Assembly: GCA_013399305.1 (NCBI GenBank)
Contig: VXAI01000160.1
Coordinates: forward strand, 633,159-697,158
Reading direction: 5' to 3'
DNA: 64,000 bases
Source: Rostratula benghalensis
Taxonomy: Eukaryota > Chordata > Aves > Charadriiformes > Rostratulidae
Part shown: positions 1 through 12,851 of the stretch, in pieces
Layout: the number at the start of each line of letters is the position of its first letter
Position numbering within the stretch: position 1 is the stretch's first letter
Notes under the pieces: generated by a model
Database searches by the model: none
The model's input: only the letters and a program-made list of their open reading frames with translations
Told to the model about the DNA's origin: nothing
Made by a program: the position numbers and the translations under genes

Positions 1-481
1 TTCTTGCCCAGAGAGTGCCATGAATGGGAATCCTGAGCCAAATTCTTCACGCGACGTGAAAGCACGGCTCCGAAAAACTCCAAGCTTTGCGAGTTGCAAG
101 CCCCGAGCGCTGAGTAGGTTTGAGGCAAAGCTGCTGCTTGTGCCCCCGGCGTAGGTGTTGGCCTTTGCCCATGATGTGTTTCTCCACCACGGGCTGTGTC
201 TGTTTTCCGAAGTGGAGATGAGCAGCAGACGTTTCCTTCCGACTAGGCTGGTCTCTGCCAGAGGAGAAGGAAGTCTGTGTTCCGGGGCTCCTGCCTTTCC
301 TCGCGCTTTCCTCTGCAGAAGGCAAGGGATGTGGTGTAAGTTTAAAACTTGTTTCAGGGGTTCGCTTGCTTCCTATGGACAAAGGTATCTGAAATCCTCG
401 AGCCCCTCGGTTTTTCTGCTTCTGCAAGTGTAGATACTAAGTGAGCTTTAAAGAACTAGCCTGGCCTGTTTTGGGAACGCC
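1..481. other. Intergenic sequence, nothing recognised
   Basis: Moderately GC-rich sequence with two modest opposing open frames (47-427 minus, 155-433 plus). Neither has a recognisable domain, and neither frame is favoured. Confidence 0.5.
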
Positions 482-1058
482 GTGGTGAGTAGGACTAAGG
501 AAGGCCTCATCCCCCTCTACTCAGCACTGGTGAGGCCCCACCTCCAGCGCTGTGTCCGGTTTTGGGCCCCTCACTACAAGAAGGACATTGAGGTGCTGGA
601 GCGTGTCCTGAGAAGGGCAGCAAAGCTGGTGAGGGGTCTGGAGCACGAGTCTCACGAGGAGCAGCTGAGGGAGCCGGGGGTGTTCAGCCTGGAGAAAAGG
701 AGACCGAGGGGAGACCTTATTGCTCTCTACAACTACCTGAAAGGAGGTTGTAGAAAGGTGAGGGGGTCTATCTCTTCTCCCAAGTAACAGGCAACAGGAC
801 AAGGAAATGTCTTCAAGTTTTGCCAGAGGAGGGTTAAGATTCAATATTAGGAAAAAAAAAATTACACTAAAAGGGTTATTAAATATTGGAACAGGCTGTC
901 CAGGGAAGTGGTTGAGGCACCATCCCCAGAGGTATTTAAAAGACAGGTAGAGATAGTGCTTAGAGATGCTGTTTAGTGATGGGTTTTGTCAGTGTTGGGT
1001 TAATGGTTGGACTTGATGATCTGGAAAGTCCCACCCAGCCTGGGCAATTCTATGATGC
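482..1058 (+). mobile_element. CR1 LINE fragment (end of reverse transcriptase plus 3' UTR)
   Basis: The + strand encodes the conserved CR1 ORF2 C-terminus ([14 protein letters not shown], then [22 protein letters not shown]), followed by the CR1 3' UTR (ACAGGCTGTCCAGGGAAGTGG and TTGGACTTGATGATCT) and an ATTCTATGATGC end. It is 5'-truncated and frameshifted after about 785, as most CR1 copies are. Confidence 0.93.
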
Positions 1059-2466
1059 TAACCGCTGGTCAGGCTCCTGACGGCTCCACTCCAGTGGCTG
1101 CTCCAGAGCTGCTGATTTTCTTCATTCTTGACCTGTTGAAGACTTCCTGAGGTTAAACACACCTAGCGTAGTTGAGCACCTTCGCTAGCCATGAAGACAG
1201 ATACAAGCTGTTGCTCATCAGAGTGTGCAGTAACTGGAAGCAGCAAGCCCAGGCGTGTTTGGGTGGCAGAGACAACAGTGAATACGCAGAACCTTCATGT
1301 TCCTGTGAAGACAAAGATACAATTGCCGTGATCTACAGGAGAAAGAAATAAAAAATGAGAGCATTGGAAGCTGAGCAGCAGATCTCATTCCTCTATGGGA
1401 CTTGCAGCAGTGGTGAGAGAGGCCCAAATTTAAACCTTGTGGGGGGAGGAGGGATGTACACGGGACAGAAGAGAACAAGTAGTGCAGCAAAAGAACGTGT
1501 GCATCTTCAAAATGAAGGAAGGACTGCAGTAGTCAAACCAGAGCAAGAAATTATCAAACATCAAAAGGAGCATTTGAAACAACTTTTTGCAAAGCTTTTA
1601 AAGATGTAACTTTAAATATCAGTACAGAACACTTACCTATGAGATCAAAGTTAAAATCCTGTAAATTAGAAAAGATGCAAGAGGCAGCCCTCTGCCAGGG
1701 GGTTGCTTTGCTTGGGACAGGCATGCTAGAAAATAAGGATCATGAGGGACCTCGAATGAGGGAGGGGAAAGTAGCTTTATGGGCTACTTTGTTTTGTGCA
1801 GACAGCTGCTTAGTTCTGTGGCTTGTGTCTTGTCTGGGATGAAGAGTGTAATAGTGCCCAAAGAGACAGAGGTTGCTGGAGAAATGACTTCAAAGGCAAG
1901 AGAAGTGCCTGTGGTGGAGAAGGGGACTCAGCACGGGACTCTGCTGTGGCAGAACGGTCTAAATTTGCTGATTGCCATGCGAATGCACGTCCACCGTAGT
2001 GTCCAGTGCCCTGTGAGCTGCAGGATCTCAGCCTAAAGCTGTTTCTCTCTTCTTCTAACATCACTGAAGACACATCAGCGCTGTTGCTTTGTGCAAGTAT
2101 TCCGGGAGGACTTGTCACGGCCGGCACGGTTTGCTTGCTGCCGCCGCTTTACAATCCCGGGCGGTCCAGCAGGGATGCAATCCTGGGAACTTGGCTGTGA
2201 GAAGGCTTGTTTTGCCACGTGAGGAACGTGCTTTATGGCCAGGATTCCAGCTGCACGTGAGGGGCATCCCTTGCCGGCCGGGCTATTGTGGTGGATGTAA
2301 GGGATGCCAGCTCCAAAGAGCTGTGCACGCCTGGCAGCTCTAAAGACGTTGGCTGCAGCTTGCTTCTAGAACACACGAATCCATTGCTGAGCTCCAGCAC
2401 CCAGCTCTTGGCCTATTTCCAACCCACTGGAAGCCCCGGGAAGGCTCATAACAACTGCCTTCCCTT

Positions 2467-2479
2467 TGACCTTTGACCC
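2467..2479 (-). promoter_or_regulatory. DR1 nuclear-receptor half-site pair
   Basis: TGACCT-T-TGACCC reads on the minus strand as GGGTCA-A-AGGTCA, a near-ideal direct repeat with one spacer base as bound by HNF4, COUP-TF or RXR/PPAR dimers. It is isolated, so function is uncertain. Confidence 0.35.
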
Positions 2480-3141
2480 TCCTTTTAAAAAATTGTTGTG
2501 GTGTTGGCGCTGCTCAGGGAGGTGTGGAAACACCGGGTCAGGGATTGCCAGTATTGCTGGGGAAGGTTACTGGCTGGAGGAATTAAAGACCATCAGGTAA
2601 TTTCAGTCACTTAATTTTCACTCCGTGACCACGTGGCTCCACGCAGCATTGGCTCCAATAAAAGAGTAAAAAAACTGCTCTGTAAATACCAACCTTCTCT
2701 ACTACTTTTTCCTTTTCTCTCTGATTTATCCCACTCTTCATCTAAGCAATAATAAACTAGGGAGAGAAGGCGGGAGGAAGGGGGGTTTGTTGCTTAAGGA
2801 ACTAGATCACCAACTCAATAAAAGTATGCCCATTCCAGCTGAGGAAATGACAAAATTTTTTCCTTTGTTAAATTGTAACAGGAAATTCATGCTAACATCT
2901 CATTCACAGGCTTTTGTGATTCTACGGGGTAAGCATGTGGCATGGGAAAGTCAGATTAATTTGTTTCAGCTGCTGTCCACAGCTCAAATTTTGCTTGTCC
3001 TCTGTGAAATTTTTGTTGTGCAACCTTGTATTTGTGATTCAGCGTGATCTGTCCATCAAAAGGCATTACCACACTCCCATGTCCTTTTAACGTTTGCATC
3101 TCCTAAGCAGTGTTGCCCACACCGCGTTAGTTAGCCATGGG

Positions 3142-3175
3142 AAAAAAAAAAAAAAAAAAAAAGAAAGAAAAAAAG
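3142..3175 (+). repeat. Poly(A) tract
   Basis: Twenty-one A residues followed by GAAAGAAAAAAAG. No LINE 3' end or processed gene copy was seen immediately upstream. Confidence 0.85.
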
Positions 3176-5699
3176 CTTTTCTGGCTGTGAAACAGCTGTT
3201 GGAGTGAAGGGATTGTAAAATGCCTTGGCTTTTGTCACAGGGAGATTACACAATTTTCAGTAGAGTCCCATCAGCAATCGTTAACAAAACTCCAGTCTTA
3301 CAAACAGGTGAAGCTGAAAGACAAAAGAGAGTAAGTGGGGTGCCTGGGAGCTTTTTAGCGAGTCAGGCAGATGGTAAGAAAATGGAGAGTTTCGTTTGGG
3401 ATCTTTCACCCCAGCCATTAAAACACTGTAGAGCCTTGGGATACTGCTGTCTCCCTTGACATCAGACCAAGGTGGTAAGAGTGTAATCCACACGCTTGCC
3501 TCCGAGTGCTGGATATTCCTACTTACGAACCTTTGGCGCTTCCGACACAAAGCTGTGAGCAAGGCAAGACCTGTGTGAAAGAAGGAAAGCCTAAGAGGGA
3601 ATTCACATTTTCCTCTTTGGTTTTGTTGCAGTGATCTTACCAAATTTTTCAGCAGTGCTAAGCACACGTGTGCATGCATCTGGCGAAAGGCAAGCTTATT
3701 TGCTGCCATGGAGGGGTCCTGCCTTCTGGCAACCCGGTGTCTCCTGCTGGTGGTGCCTCGAGGCAGAAAGCAGGTCCAAGTCCTCCTCGAAGAAGAGCAC
3801 CTGTCAAGAGGAGGTTGGAGATGTGAGTCACAGGGAAACTAAGGCTTTGTGCTGGGGTTCAGAGCACACTGGGATGCGGAGAAGCAAGCACAGCATGGGA
3901 GAGCAGGGTGCCAGGAGCTGGGGATGGGGCTGAGCACTGTCTGCTGCAGGGAAGGAAACGTCAGGAGAGATAGGAGGAGGAGAAGGATCTTGGGATAGTC
4001 TCTGCATCAGGATTTGCAGTGCAGACTGAGCCACTGGGAGAAGCCAGGGCGCTGACCTTCAGTCCTTCTGGAGACCCTGGTCCAGAGAGGACCATGAGCT
4101 TCCAGTACCGAAGAGCCACCTTGAATTCTGTGTTGTTTAACTGGTGTTTCTTTTACTGTAGCTTGTGGTACGCCTTCTGTGTTTAAAAAAAAAACTCAAA
4201 CAAAAAAACCCCCCAAACAATTACCTTGAAATTCATCTAGTTCCTCTGTTGTAATTCTTAAAATCATCATTTTTGTCTGTAGCTATCATCCAGCTTTAGG
4301 CATCAACCCTACTGCAGGCTTAAGCCTCAGTTTAACTGGAAACACAACACAGACCTAAGCTTAACCTCTGTTCTCCCGAGCACTTTGTGGTGCCTGAGCC
4401 TGCCAACTAATACTTAAATGTAGTCCCAAACCTGAAATCAGACTTCCTAGCAAGGGATTCCACCGTGCTGCAGAGACAGAGACTTACACAGGGCAGCTGG
4501 CAGAGCCAGACTTGTGTGCACCTACAGAAGCTCTGTCCTAACATGTGGCTCCCTGGGCTCCATTAAGTCCCAAACCTACCCAAATCAGTTCCCAAGGACT
4601 TCTGGAATTTTCTCAGTGTTTCAGTAATGAAATTAACTGAAAGATAAGAAGAGAGCACAAACTGGCACAGGATATTAAAATGCAAAGTGTGTAATTACAG
4701 ACTCACAGTTGTAATGACTCTAATGGATATCAGAGACAAGTATAAAAGGAGAATAAATTATTTCAGGGCATAAAGAATCAGTTATGGGTAATTAAGCTGC
4801 AATTATCATTACTGTGCTGCTACGATAGGCTTTTTTTTTTTATAAAACTAATTTTTCTAAAATGGAATAATGCAAGTTAAGCATTAATTCATTTATTATC
4901 TGCCATTCAGATAAAAACATTTTTCTAGTGCTTTTCAAAACGTGCCAGTGGGACAGACCTCAGTTTTACAGTAGTGAAAACATCAGGGATTTTTATGAAG
5001 TGATTTATTCCGCGTCACGTAGCTGTTCGGTGGCGTTGTTTGAACTCTGTCTCAGTGAAGTGCGTAGACCCCATGCCTACTGCCAACCATGTAAGCCAGC
5101 AACCAGGCTCAGCAGAGTTCTTCACGTGCTGAAGATGAAGCAGTTTGGTAGACTGGTAACCCAGGGCTCTAATTCAGAGCAAGGGTGGCACAGTTCAGAG
5201 CAGCCAACAGCATTCTTGGTTCGGTCCACGCTGCTGAGATGGCTGAACCTGGAAATGAGCAGTTGAAAAATTGCAGTTCACAGTCTTGAGATGAACGGTT
5301 GTTGATGTCACTGTGCCTTAAAAGTGCCCTTGTAAAATGTGGCAGGAGAGCAGCTGACTCTTGCGCAAGTGTGGTGTGTGAAGGATCCTAAGTCCTGCTC
5401 CTGAAACCAGAGACCTGAGAGGGCAGTGGCATTACAAACGATGAGCCAGAAAGGCAACACATCACCTCCTCTCCAACTCAGGGCACTGAAGACTTTGCAG
5501 CTGGAGACAAACTCCCTCCTGGTATCGATGCACAAACTCAGACGTTACAAGTGACAACACAAATTTCAGACAGAGGTTGATTTTGCCTATATTGCACAGT
5601 AACCCTCAAAACAGAACAAGGAAATGAATTCTAGGTTTACTCCTAGCACTCTCTCTCTACACAAGATCCAAGGTAGTCATGGCAGTTTGCAGAGGGATT

Positions 5700-5746
5700 T
5701 CTCCAGGTCTATTGGGAGGTGTCCCTGTTCTATGATTCTATGATGC
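5700..5746 (+). mobile_element. CR1 LINE 3'-end remnant
   Basis: A short relic reading GAGGTGTCCCTG followed by TTCTATGATTCTATGATGC, matching the CR1 3' terminus with its short ATTCTATG repeats. Most of the element is missing. Confidence 0.55.
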
Positions 5747-6507
5747 TGCTAAAGACACGCTGGGGTTCCCAGGGTGATGGGGGTATCTCAGATACCTTGG
5801 ACATCTGGAAGGGAATGGCATGCTTGGGTTTAGGTAGGTACCTTAATGCCCTCAGAGATTTTAACACATTTGTTGTGAGGCCGAACTCCTCAGTGCAGGG
5901 CTTGTCATCCGTTGTGTTTGTGTACTTCTGTGTGTAACTTAGCCAGCTGATGCTGTAATACAAACCTTTAGCGAAAGAATATATATATAAAAAAAAAAAA
6001 GGTAAAAAAATTGGAAAATACTAAAGTATAATGTTCCTAACTTAAACTTAACCCAGACACCTCTTACTGCTGCTCAGCATTTAATTCCATTTATAGACTT
6101 TTCTGTACCATACTCACTCTACAACAGATGGTCCTCATGGGAGGGATAAGTGTTCAAAAAATCTCCTTATCTGCCTTAATTAGTTTGGAACCTTATGTAT
6201 ATCTTACTCGGTGTCATGCAAAGTGTTCATTTTCTCATAAATTATATCAACTTAGTATGGTTCACAAATACTAATGAACTTCTCTACATTCTTGTAAAGT
6301 GAGAGACAGTTATCATTAGCAGCATTTTTTTTTTTCTGTTATTGTAACTCGAAATAAGGAACAAAAGGTTGGATTTTTTTATGGAGGGGAATTTTGAAGA
6401 CTTTTTTTTTCAGAAGAGTCAGAGCAAGCCATTGCAGTATTTGGTCAAAGCCGTTTTCTTCACTTCTAATAACTAACATTTTTCTTGCTGTAATAACCAC
6501 CAACATG

Positions 6508-6640
6508 GAATCATAGAATCATTCAGGTTGGAAAAGACCCTTGAGATCATCAAGTCTAACCATCAATCCCACTCTACAAAGTTCTCCCCTACACCACATC
6601 TCCCAACACCACATCTAAATGATTCCTGAACACATTCAGG
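6508..6640 (-). mobile_element. CR1 LINE 3'-end fragment, minus strand
   Basis: Begins GGAATCATAGAATCATTCAGG, the reverse complement of the CR1 3' end, and continues through the diagnostic 3' UTR up to about GATGGGGACTCAACCC. It abuts, head to head, a longer + strand CR1 element at about 6680. Confidence 0.9.
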
Positions 6641-6679
6641 GATGGGGACTCAACCCAAAGGCCAAGTTGCCATAGACCC

Positions 6680-8430
6680 AGCATTGTAACTGGCTCCAAA
6701 AGGAAGAGCAGATGGGTCATTGTTGTCGGTGACTTTCTACTGAGAGGGACAGAGGGACCAATATGCCATCCTGACCCACTCCACAGGGAAGTCTGCTGCT
6801 TCCTTGGGGCACAGGTTAGGGATGTGTTGGACAAACTTCCTGCCCTAATAAACTCCTCTGATTATTAGCCCCTTTTAGTATTTCAGGTGGGTAGTGATGA
6901 AGTGGGTAGAAAGAGCATTAAATCAATTAGAAGAGATTTTAGAGCCTTGGAATGGCTACTTAAGGGAACAGGAATGCAAGTTGTGTTCTCCTCTGTCCCT
7001 TCATTGGCAATCATGAATGAGGAAATTAACAGGAAGAGGCAACGGGTCAACTCATGGCTCCAGGACGGGTTAATGGCAAAGCTTTGGGTTTTTTTGATCA
7101 TAGGCTGCTATGTGAGACACCTGGCTGGCTGGTGGTAGGTGGGATGCAATTGTCCCAGAGGGGGAAAAGAATTTTGGAGCAGGAGTTAGCAGGGCTCATT
7201 GACAGGGGTTTAAACTGGATATGAAGGGGGATGGGGATGAAACCAAGATTACTAAAGTGGAGCCTAGGAGAAGATTTCCAGTTCTGGTGGATAAAAGTCC
7301 TGGCAAGGTCTTGCAACCTGTTACCTCAGTGGAGGTGGGGGATGGTAATCCATGTGCTAGTGATGACATCAGAGGGAGTGATAGTTTGGCAACCACAGAA
7401 GGGTCTGAGCATGTTAGAGGGGTATTAGGGCTTAGCCTCCCATAAAAGCAGCAGAAAAATTAGTCCAGCTAAAGTGCATCTGCACAAATGCATGCAGTAT
7501 GGGCAATGAAGAGGAGGAGCTGGAGGCCATTATACAGCAGGAAAACTATGATATAGTTGCTGTCTCAGAAGCATGGTGGGAAGACTTACACAACCAGAGT
7601 GCTGTGATCAATGGCTACCAACTCTTCAGAAGGGATTAGAGAAGGAAGGAGAGGTGGCGGGGTGGCCCTCTGTGTTAGGGACAGATTTGAATGCCTAGAA
7701 CTTAATAATGGGAATGACAGTGTAGAGTGTTTATAGATTGGAATCAAGGGGAAGGCCAACAAGGCAGATATCATGGTGGGAGTTTATTACAGACCCCCCC
7801 AATCGGGACACAGAAGTCAATGAAATATTCTATCAGCAACAAGCAGCGCTCTCGTAATCACTCACCCTTGTTCTCATGGGGAATTTCAACTTCCCAGATA
7901 TTTGCTGGAAATATAACACAGCAGAGAGGGAACAGTCCTGGAGTTTCCTAGAGTGTGTGGAAGACAACTTCCTAATACAGCCGATGAGTGAGCCACGCAG
8001 GAAAAGTGCCCTACTTGACCTGCTGCTTGTTAAGGGAGGTCTTGGTTGTAAAGGTTGGAGATTGTCTTGGCCAGAGTGATGATGAAATCATAGAGTTTTC
8101 AATTCTTGCAGAAGCAAGACTGGGATCCAGAAGAATAGCCACCTTGGACTTCTGAAAGGCAGACTTTGGTCCACTTAGGAGCATGGTTGAAAGTGTCCCT
8201 TGGGAGACAGTCCTGAAGGGCATAGGTGTTCAGGAAGGCTGGTCATACTTCCAGGAGCAACTCTCAAAAGCGCAGGAGAAGGCCATCCTCAGATCCCATA
8301 AAACGAGCTGACGGGGAAGAAGATCGGCCTGGCTAAATAGAGGGCTGTGACTTAACCTCAGGAAGGAAAGGAAAGTCTATGATCTCTGGAAAAGGGGGTT
8401 GGTCTTATGAGCAATATCAAGATGTAGTGA
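6680..8430 (+). mobile_element. Long decayed CR1 LINE: ORF1 esterase and ORF2 endonuclease remnants
   Basis: From about 6690 the + strand encodes a CR1 ORF1 esterase-like region (WVIVVGDFLLRGTEGPICHP, then REVCC, SIRRDFRAL, MQVVFSSVP, VNSWLQD). From about 7440 it encodes the ORF2 endonuclease (DIVAVSEAWWED, NGYQLFRRD, GGGVALCVRD, GNFNFPDICWKYNTAE, ECVEDNF). Stops and frameshifts are numerous. The serine expected in the esterase GDS motif is phenylalanine here, and the histidine of the endonuclease SDH motif is aspartate (SDDE near 8080). The reverse transcriptase is absent; recognisable similarity fades near 8430. This is an inactive but unusually 5'-extended copy. Confidence 0.88.
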
Positions 8431-9011
8431 AGATCTCTGTGGCTGGGATCTGCTGACTTATACTCCAGCAGGAGAGACAGTCCTCCTTCACTAGGTCTCT
8501 GCAGCCATAGATGATGGGCTGGCCACAGAGTGACACAAGCCCACTTCCATGTATCTCACCCTTCTATCCACCCATGGGTGGTGGCAAAGTGCTCTAAGAC
8601 CCAAGTGTTTCAGTGGTCTCCTTAGGCAGGAGTGCTACTGTGCCTGACCTAGGCTGGGGTGAGGGATCTACTTTTGCCTGGGAGCCCTGGGGGCCGGCTC
8701 TGGTGAGATGAACCATCGCTATTTCTCCTGGTAGCTCTGCCATGGAAAGCAGGAAGAAGAGTGAGAGGTCATGAAAAAGGCCAAAGTGAAGTTGTTGATC
8801 TTTTTTTGTCCCCCTTCTATAAATAGAACTAGTCCTTTTGGTTTCAGTTTTATTTTTAGTCACGTGGAGAACATTGTGTTCTTATTCCCATTGCTGAAAT
8901 GGCCCCTAGGTCTTCTACCTGTTCTTCTATGATTACAGTGCTAGGCAGAGGAAGATGTGATCTTCCAGTGGCTGGGAGATATTTGCACAGTGAGGCCAAA
9001 CATACAAGAAT

Positions 9012-9122
9012 CACACAGAATCACAGAATGATATGGGGTTGGAAGGGATCTCTAGATATCATCTAGTCCAACCCTCCCTGCCAAAACAGGTCCACCTAGA
9101 ACAGGTTGCACAGAGCTCAGGT
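9012..9122 (-). mobile_element. CR1 LINE 3'-end fragment, minus strand
   Basis: ACAGAATCACAGAATGATAT, then GGTTGGAAGGGATCTCTAGA and ATCTAGTCCAACC, are the reverse complement of the CR1 3' UTR. Similarity is lost after about 9122. Confidence 0.9.
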
Positions 9123-9779
9123 TCCCCTCTCAAGACCACTATGGGAGGGTGGAAAGATGCCAGGGACAGCACACCAGCAGAGCTGGGGTTGGATGCTGCC
9201 CATGGCTGTGCTCCATTGCTGGAGGATGCAGAGTCTGATGAGGCTTCACCTGGTGATGTGCCTTGAGGCTTGCCAAGCTGTGTGCCAACAGCCAGGGGAA
9301 GCTCCCTGCAGCAGATCCCACTGCTTGGTGAGACCTATTATTTAGGATCATCCCACATCTGGCTGCATCTGCCACAGCAGAAGCAGCTTTCTTCCCTCTG
9401 GCAACCATACCTTCAGGGGTTGCAGAACTCATTAACTTCTCAGAAGTTTTAGAGCCTGGATTTTTGCAGCACCTGTAAATTCGTTTTTATTTGGAGAAAT
9501 GTCATTGGTCTCATTCCCTCCTTCTTTTCTTCTGCTCTGTCTGCCCTTCCTTCCTTTCTTAAATAGTTACCCTCCTTCTGTTTCTGCCCAAAGCGATGTT
9601 TGCCTTGAAATGCAGTGGGCTGAAGCAACACACTGGACATTTTTTTCAGTGGATGCAGCAAAGACGTGTCTCTGTGGCACTCTGATTGTATTTCTACACG
9701 GCAGCATGCAACTGTGCACGTATCCCAGTGTAAACTGCCCCAAGATGGGCAGACACTCTAGCTTCTAATCATTGAGCTG

Positions 9780-9880
9780 TATTGAAAAACATAAAACTGA
9801 GAGAGGATTTGCATGAAGGAATGAAGCTGCAGAAGTGGTTTTGAACAGGCCACATCCAAATCTTGCTTGTAAATTGGCCA
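9780..9880. repeat. Unidentified dispersed repeat, copy 1
   Basis: About 95 bp centred on AGAGGATTTGCATGAAGGAA and TTTTGAACAGGCCACATCCA recurs at 15970-16060 in the same orientation at high identity by eye. The minus strand of both copies keeps a similar frame (DLDVACSKPLLQLHSFMQIL here). The family is not recognised. Confidence 0.65.
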
Positions 9881-12831
9881 TCTGTTTGCAAAATGTATAT
9901 CAGCAAATGCTATAATTTCACGTACGTGACTTGGTTCCAAGTTGACTGTGGTGACTCTGAAGCTTGACTAATGAAGTTTTGTAATAAATGTCTTCACTAC
10001 TTGCTCTAGAAAGTGTCTATGCCAACATTTCTCAAACATAGAATGCAAAAGCCTAGAAGTTCCTTTTCGATTTCAAATAGGTTGCTATTAAGCAAGCCCA
10101 TTTTGCAAGTTCTAATCTCAAGCCAGGAAACACTACTGTTGTGAAGAGGTGACCATCAGAGAAGGGCATCCAGTTTCTTTCCAGTAAGGTCTGGGCTGAG
10201 CTTGTATCTCTCAGGACAGATGCTATGCCTGTTTGCACACAGGATGGGTACTCATGGGATTTTTTTACAATGACAGTAGATGAAGAGATGCTCAAAAATC
10301 TGAAGTTTGCAGAGGTAGTGACAGTAAATAGGTCTTGGAGGTCATAAAGGGTGAGAGGTAAAAAACCAAATTGTTTCTTTGTCTAGTGAATAGCATTGAT
10401 GCTGTGCATGTAAATATTTCTAATAACGATGCATAAATTCTGCTTCTTGCAGTATCTTGACCACTCTACATGTTGCAAATGTTTCACATTTTTTCCATCT
10501 TTTTGTTTTGTTATCAGTGCGTATGGTGTTTGTAGCATGCAGGTATGAAGAGGCTGTGAACCTCATCTGGGAAAGTCCTAATGATGACTGTATTTATTAT
10601 CAGACTCATAGGATTTTAACATTTAAGCCTGCTCTAAGAGAGCCTCCAAGAAAAAGAAATTATTTAACCACTGTTAATAAGCAGTTCAATTAATTCTAGT
10701 ACCTGGGATTTCTGTTGCAATTTTCCTAAAGCAGGGCAGCTTCTCCTGGAGGATTCTTGAGGTCACTGCTGCTTTGATGATAAGGTCAGGTAAACTTTTA
10801 GTAGCAGATAGCAGGGAACACTTCTTTTCTGGTAGAAATATAGTACATTTTAAATGTATGGAATTAGTCCCTTAGGTGGAATGTAGCCACCTCCTTACCA
10901 CATGTTTCTAAGGTGTGCTGTGACAGAAAAATCTCAGGAGAGCCAGCTGTTAACCATGCATGTTAATCTGTGGCTACTTGTTATTTTTGCCCTTCATACT
11001 TTTCTGAGATTGAGAGAGATAGGTAGGATCATGCTGCCTGCAGAAGTTGGTGGGGAACAGCCTCTAAAAGAGACACTGGGTAAGGCTGGAGACATCCTCT
11101 TAATTTCTCCTTTAGGTTCTTCTGTCCTTTCAAAAACAAAAACCCCACAAAACCACCAACCCCCCCGAAGGTTTTGTCTAAGCGCTGTCATTTAAATGTG
11201 TTAGGAACGCATTTTGGTGTTTTTATCTGTTAAGAGATTAAAATTCTCACTTTGCTACATTTAAAAGCTTCAGCCTCCTTCAGCTGAGTATGAATGGAGT
11301 GTCAGATCCACCCGGCTTGGAAAGGCAGGGTGTCTAACTTTGCTGAGGGGAGCAGATGAGCTCTTGATGTATTGACTCGGTGTGTTGTCCTCAGCATAGA
11401 ACAGCACCCAAACACTGGATAATCTTTCCTGCTCTGGGCAGAATGCATTGGTAGTTGGATTTCTTAATGATTTGGAATGGATGGTTTGTAGTCCATTTCA
11501 CCATCATTTACTAGAGAGGTCCCCTTGATCTTGTATTTTGTCCTCTGCCAAGCCTCTGATCTCTGGGTATAGTAACTATTGTTTCTTATTTCTCAAGTAG
11601 TGTAAAAATGTAATTGAACAATTTTGCATATTAATCTTAGAATAGCACAAGTGTAAATGGCAGTAGCTTTTCACATAGATACATTGCACTTTCTATATTG
11701 CTTTACTTTTTAGAGTTTTATAATGCCTTTTTATTACAAGAAAACTGATGTTAAGCTTTCTTGTGATATTTAAAAGATACTGCAAGAAAATTAAAAAGCT
11801 GCTTAAACAAACCCTGTCTAGAAACCTAGATACCTAGATTCTTCTTCATTGGGAGAATAGTCAAGAATTGTTTAGGCTGTGCAACAAGATGAGGAGCAAA
11901 CCATGGTTGACCAAGGTTTCTCCCTTTGATTGGTGCCAGTGCTAAGATGGGTGGTCCTGAGGCGGGATGAGATTCAGGTTTTGTTGGTACGCGGGTCTTG
12001 GGTTGTTCAGCCCAAAAGTCTGTGTTTATGTTGCCTCTATTTAATTTTTTTACATGAGGGTGTGTGAATATGTGGATAGATGAATGAACCTACTCTTCCC
12101 CTCAAGCCTGGTGAGTTGGGACTTCATTAAACTGATGGACTAAAACTTTATTATGATTTTTTTATTTGATATTTATTTGATCACTGTTGGGAATTATTTT
12201 TAAAAAAGTGATGTATATGAGACATATTTAAAGAAAGTACAGCATCCTTGAAGTGAACAGTGTGTGATATGAGAAAGCAGAGGCGGGAACAAGCAGCTAA
12301 AAACAGCTAGTTAAGTTAGCAGTCTAAGTGGCATTGTGCAGAGACAGATGGATACCAGCTGTCTTGTTGGTAGGTACTAATATACTGTATGAACTGGGGA
12401 AGGAGAAGTTACTTTAACTGAACACTGCTAACTCTGTGGAATAAAAAAAGAGCTGTAAAAACCTTCATAAAACCTAGATTTTTATTTTTCTGAAATAAGT
12501 AGGGCTACATTTGGTGTAAAGTATATGTTTTTCTTTAATATCCAAATGGGAAAACATTTCAAGTTGTTTCAGTCTCTGACAATGCTGGAAAAAAACCTCT
12601 GGATACATGAGAAAATGAATACTCATTGTGTATGAAAGAGGGGGAAGGGTACACATTTTTGGAGCCAGGCAAAAACGGTTTCTCTGTGTTGAAAAGTTGA
12701 TTAAATCTTTCACAAAAAGAAAACTGTCAGCAGACCAAAAAAGTGCAAGACCACCCACGAGATAAACATTAATTTTGTGTCACGTATTCAAACTTGACAA
12801 AGTGAAGAGTCCATTAAACCAAACCAAAACC

Positions 12832-12851
12832 CACAAACAAACAAACAAACC
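12832..12851 (+). repeat. (CAAA)n microsatellite
   Basis: Four to five CAAA units within an A/C-rich, low-complexity stretch (12815-12900). Confidence 0.8.

Larger units (their letters stand above)
1059..5699. other. Intergenic sequence with isolated motifs
   Basis: No coding exon recognised. Contains the DR1 element (2467), the poly(A) tract (3142) and an AT-rich segment at about 4640-4910 with TAATTA/AATTA homeodomain-like cores that may be a conserved non-coding element. The 3' end of MAP4K4, an upstream neighbour in other vertebrates, was not seen. Confidence 0.5.

Noticed and set aside
1355..1609. 84-codon open frame with a charged C-terminus
   Set aside because: No domain, no flanking splice logic, and similar frames occur by chance throughout the window.
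3142..3175. Poly(A) tract as the tail of a processed pseudogene
   Set aside because: No spliced-gene-like sequence or target-site duplication could be seen upstream of it.
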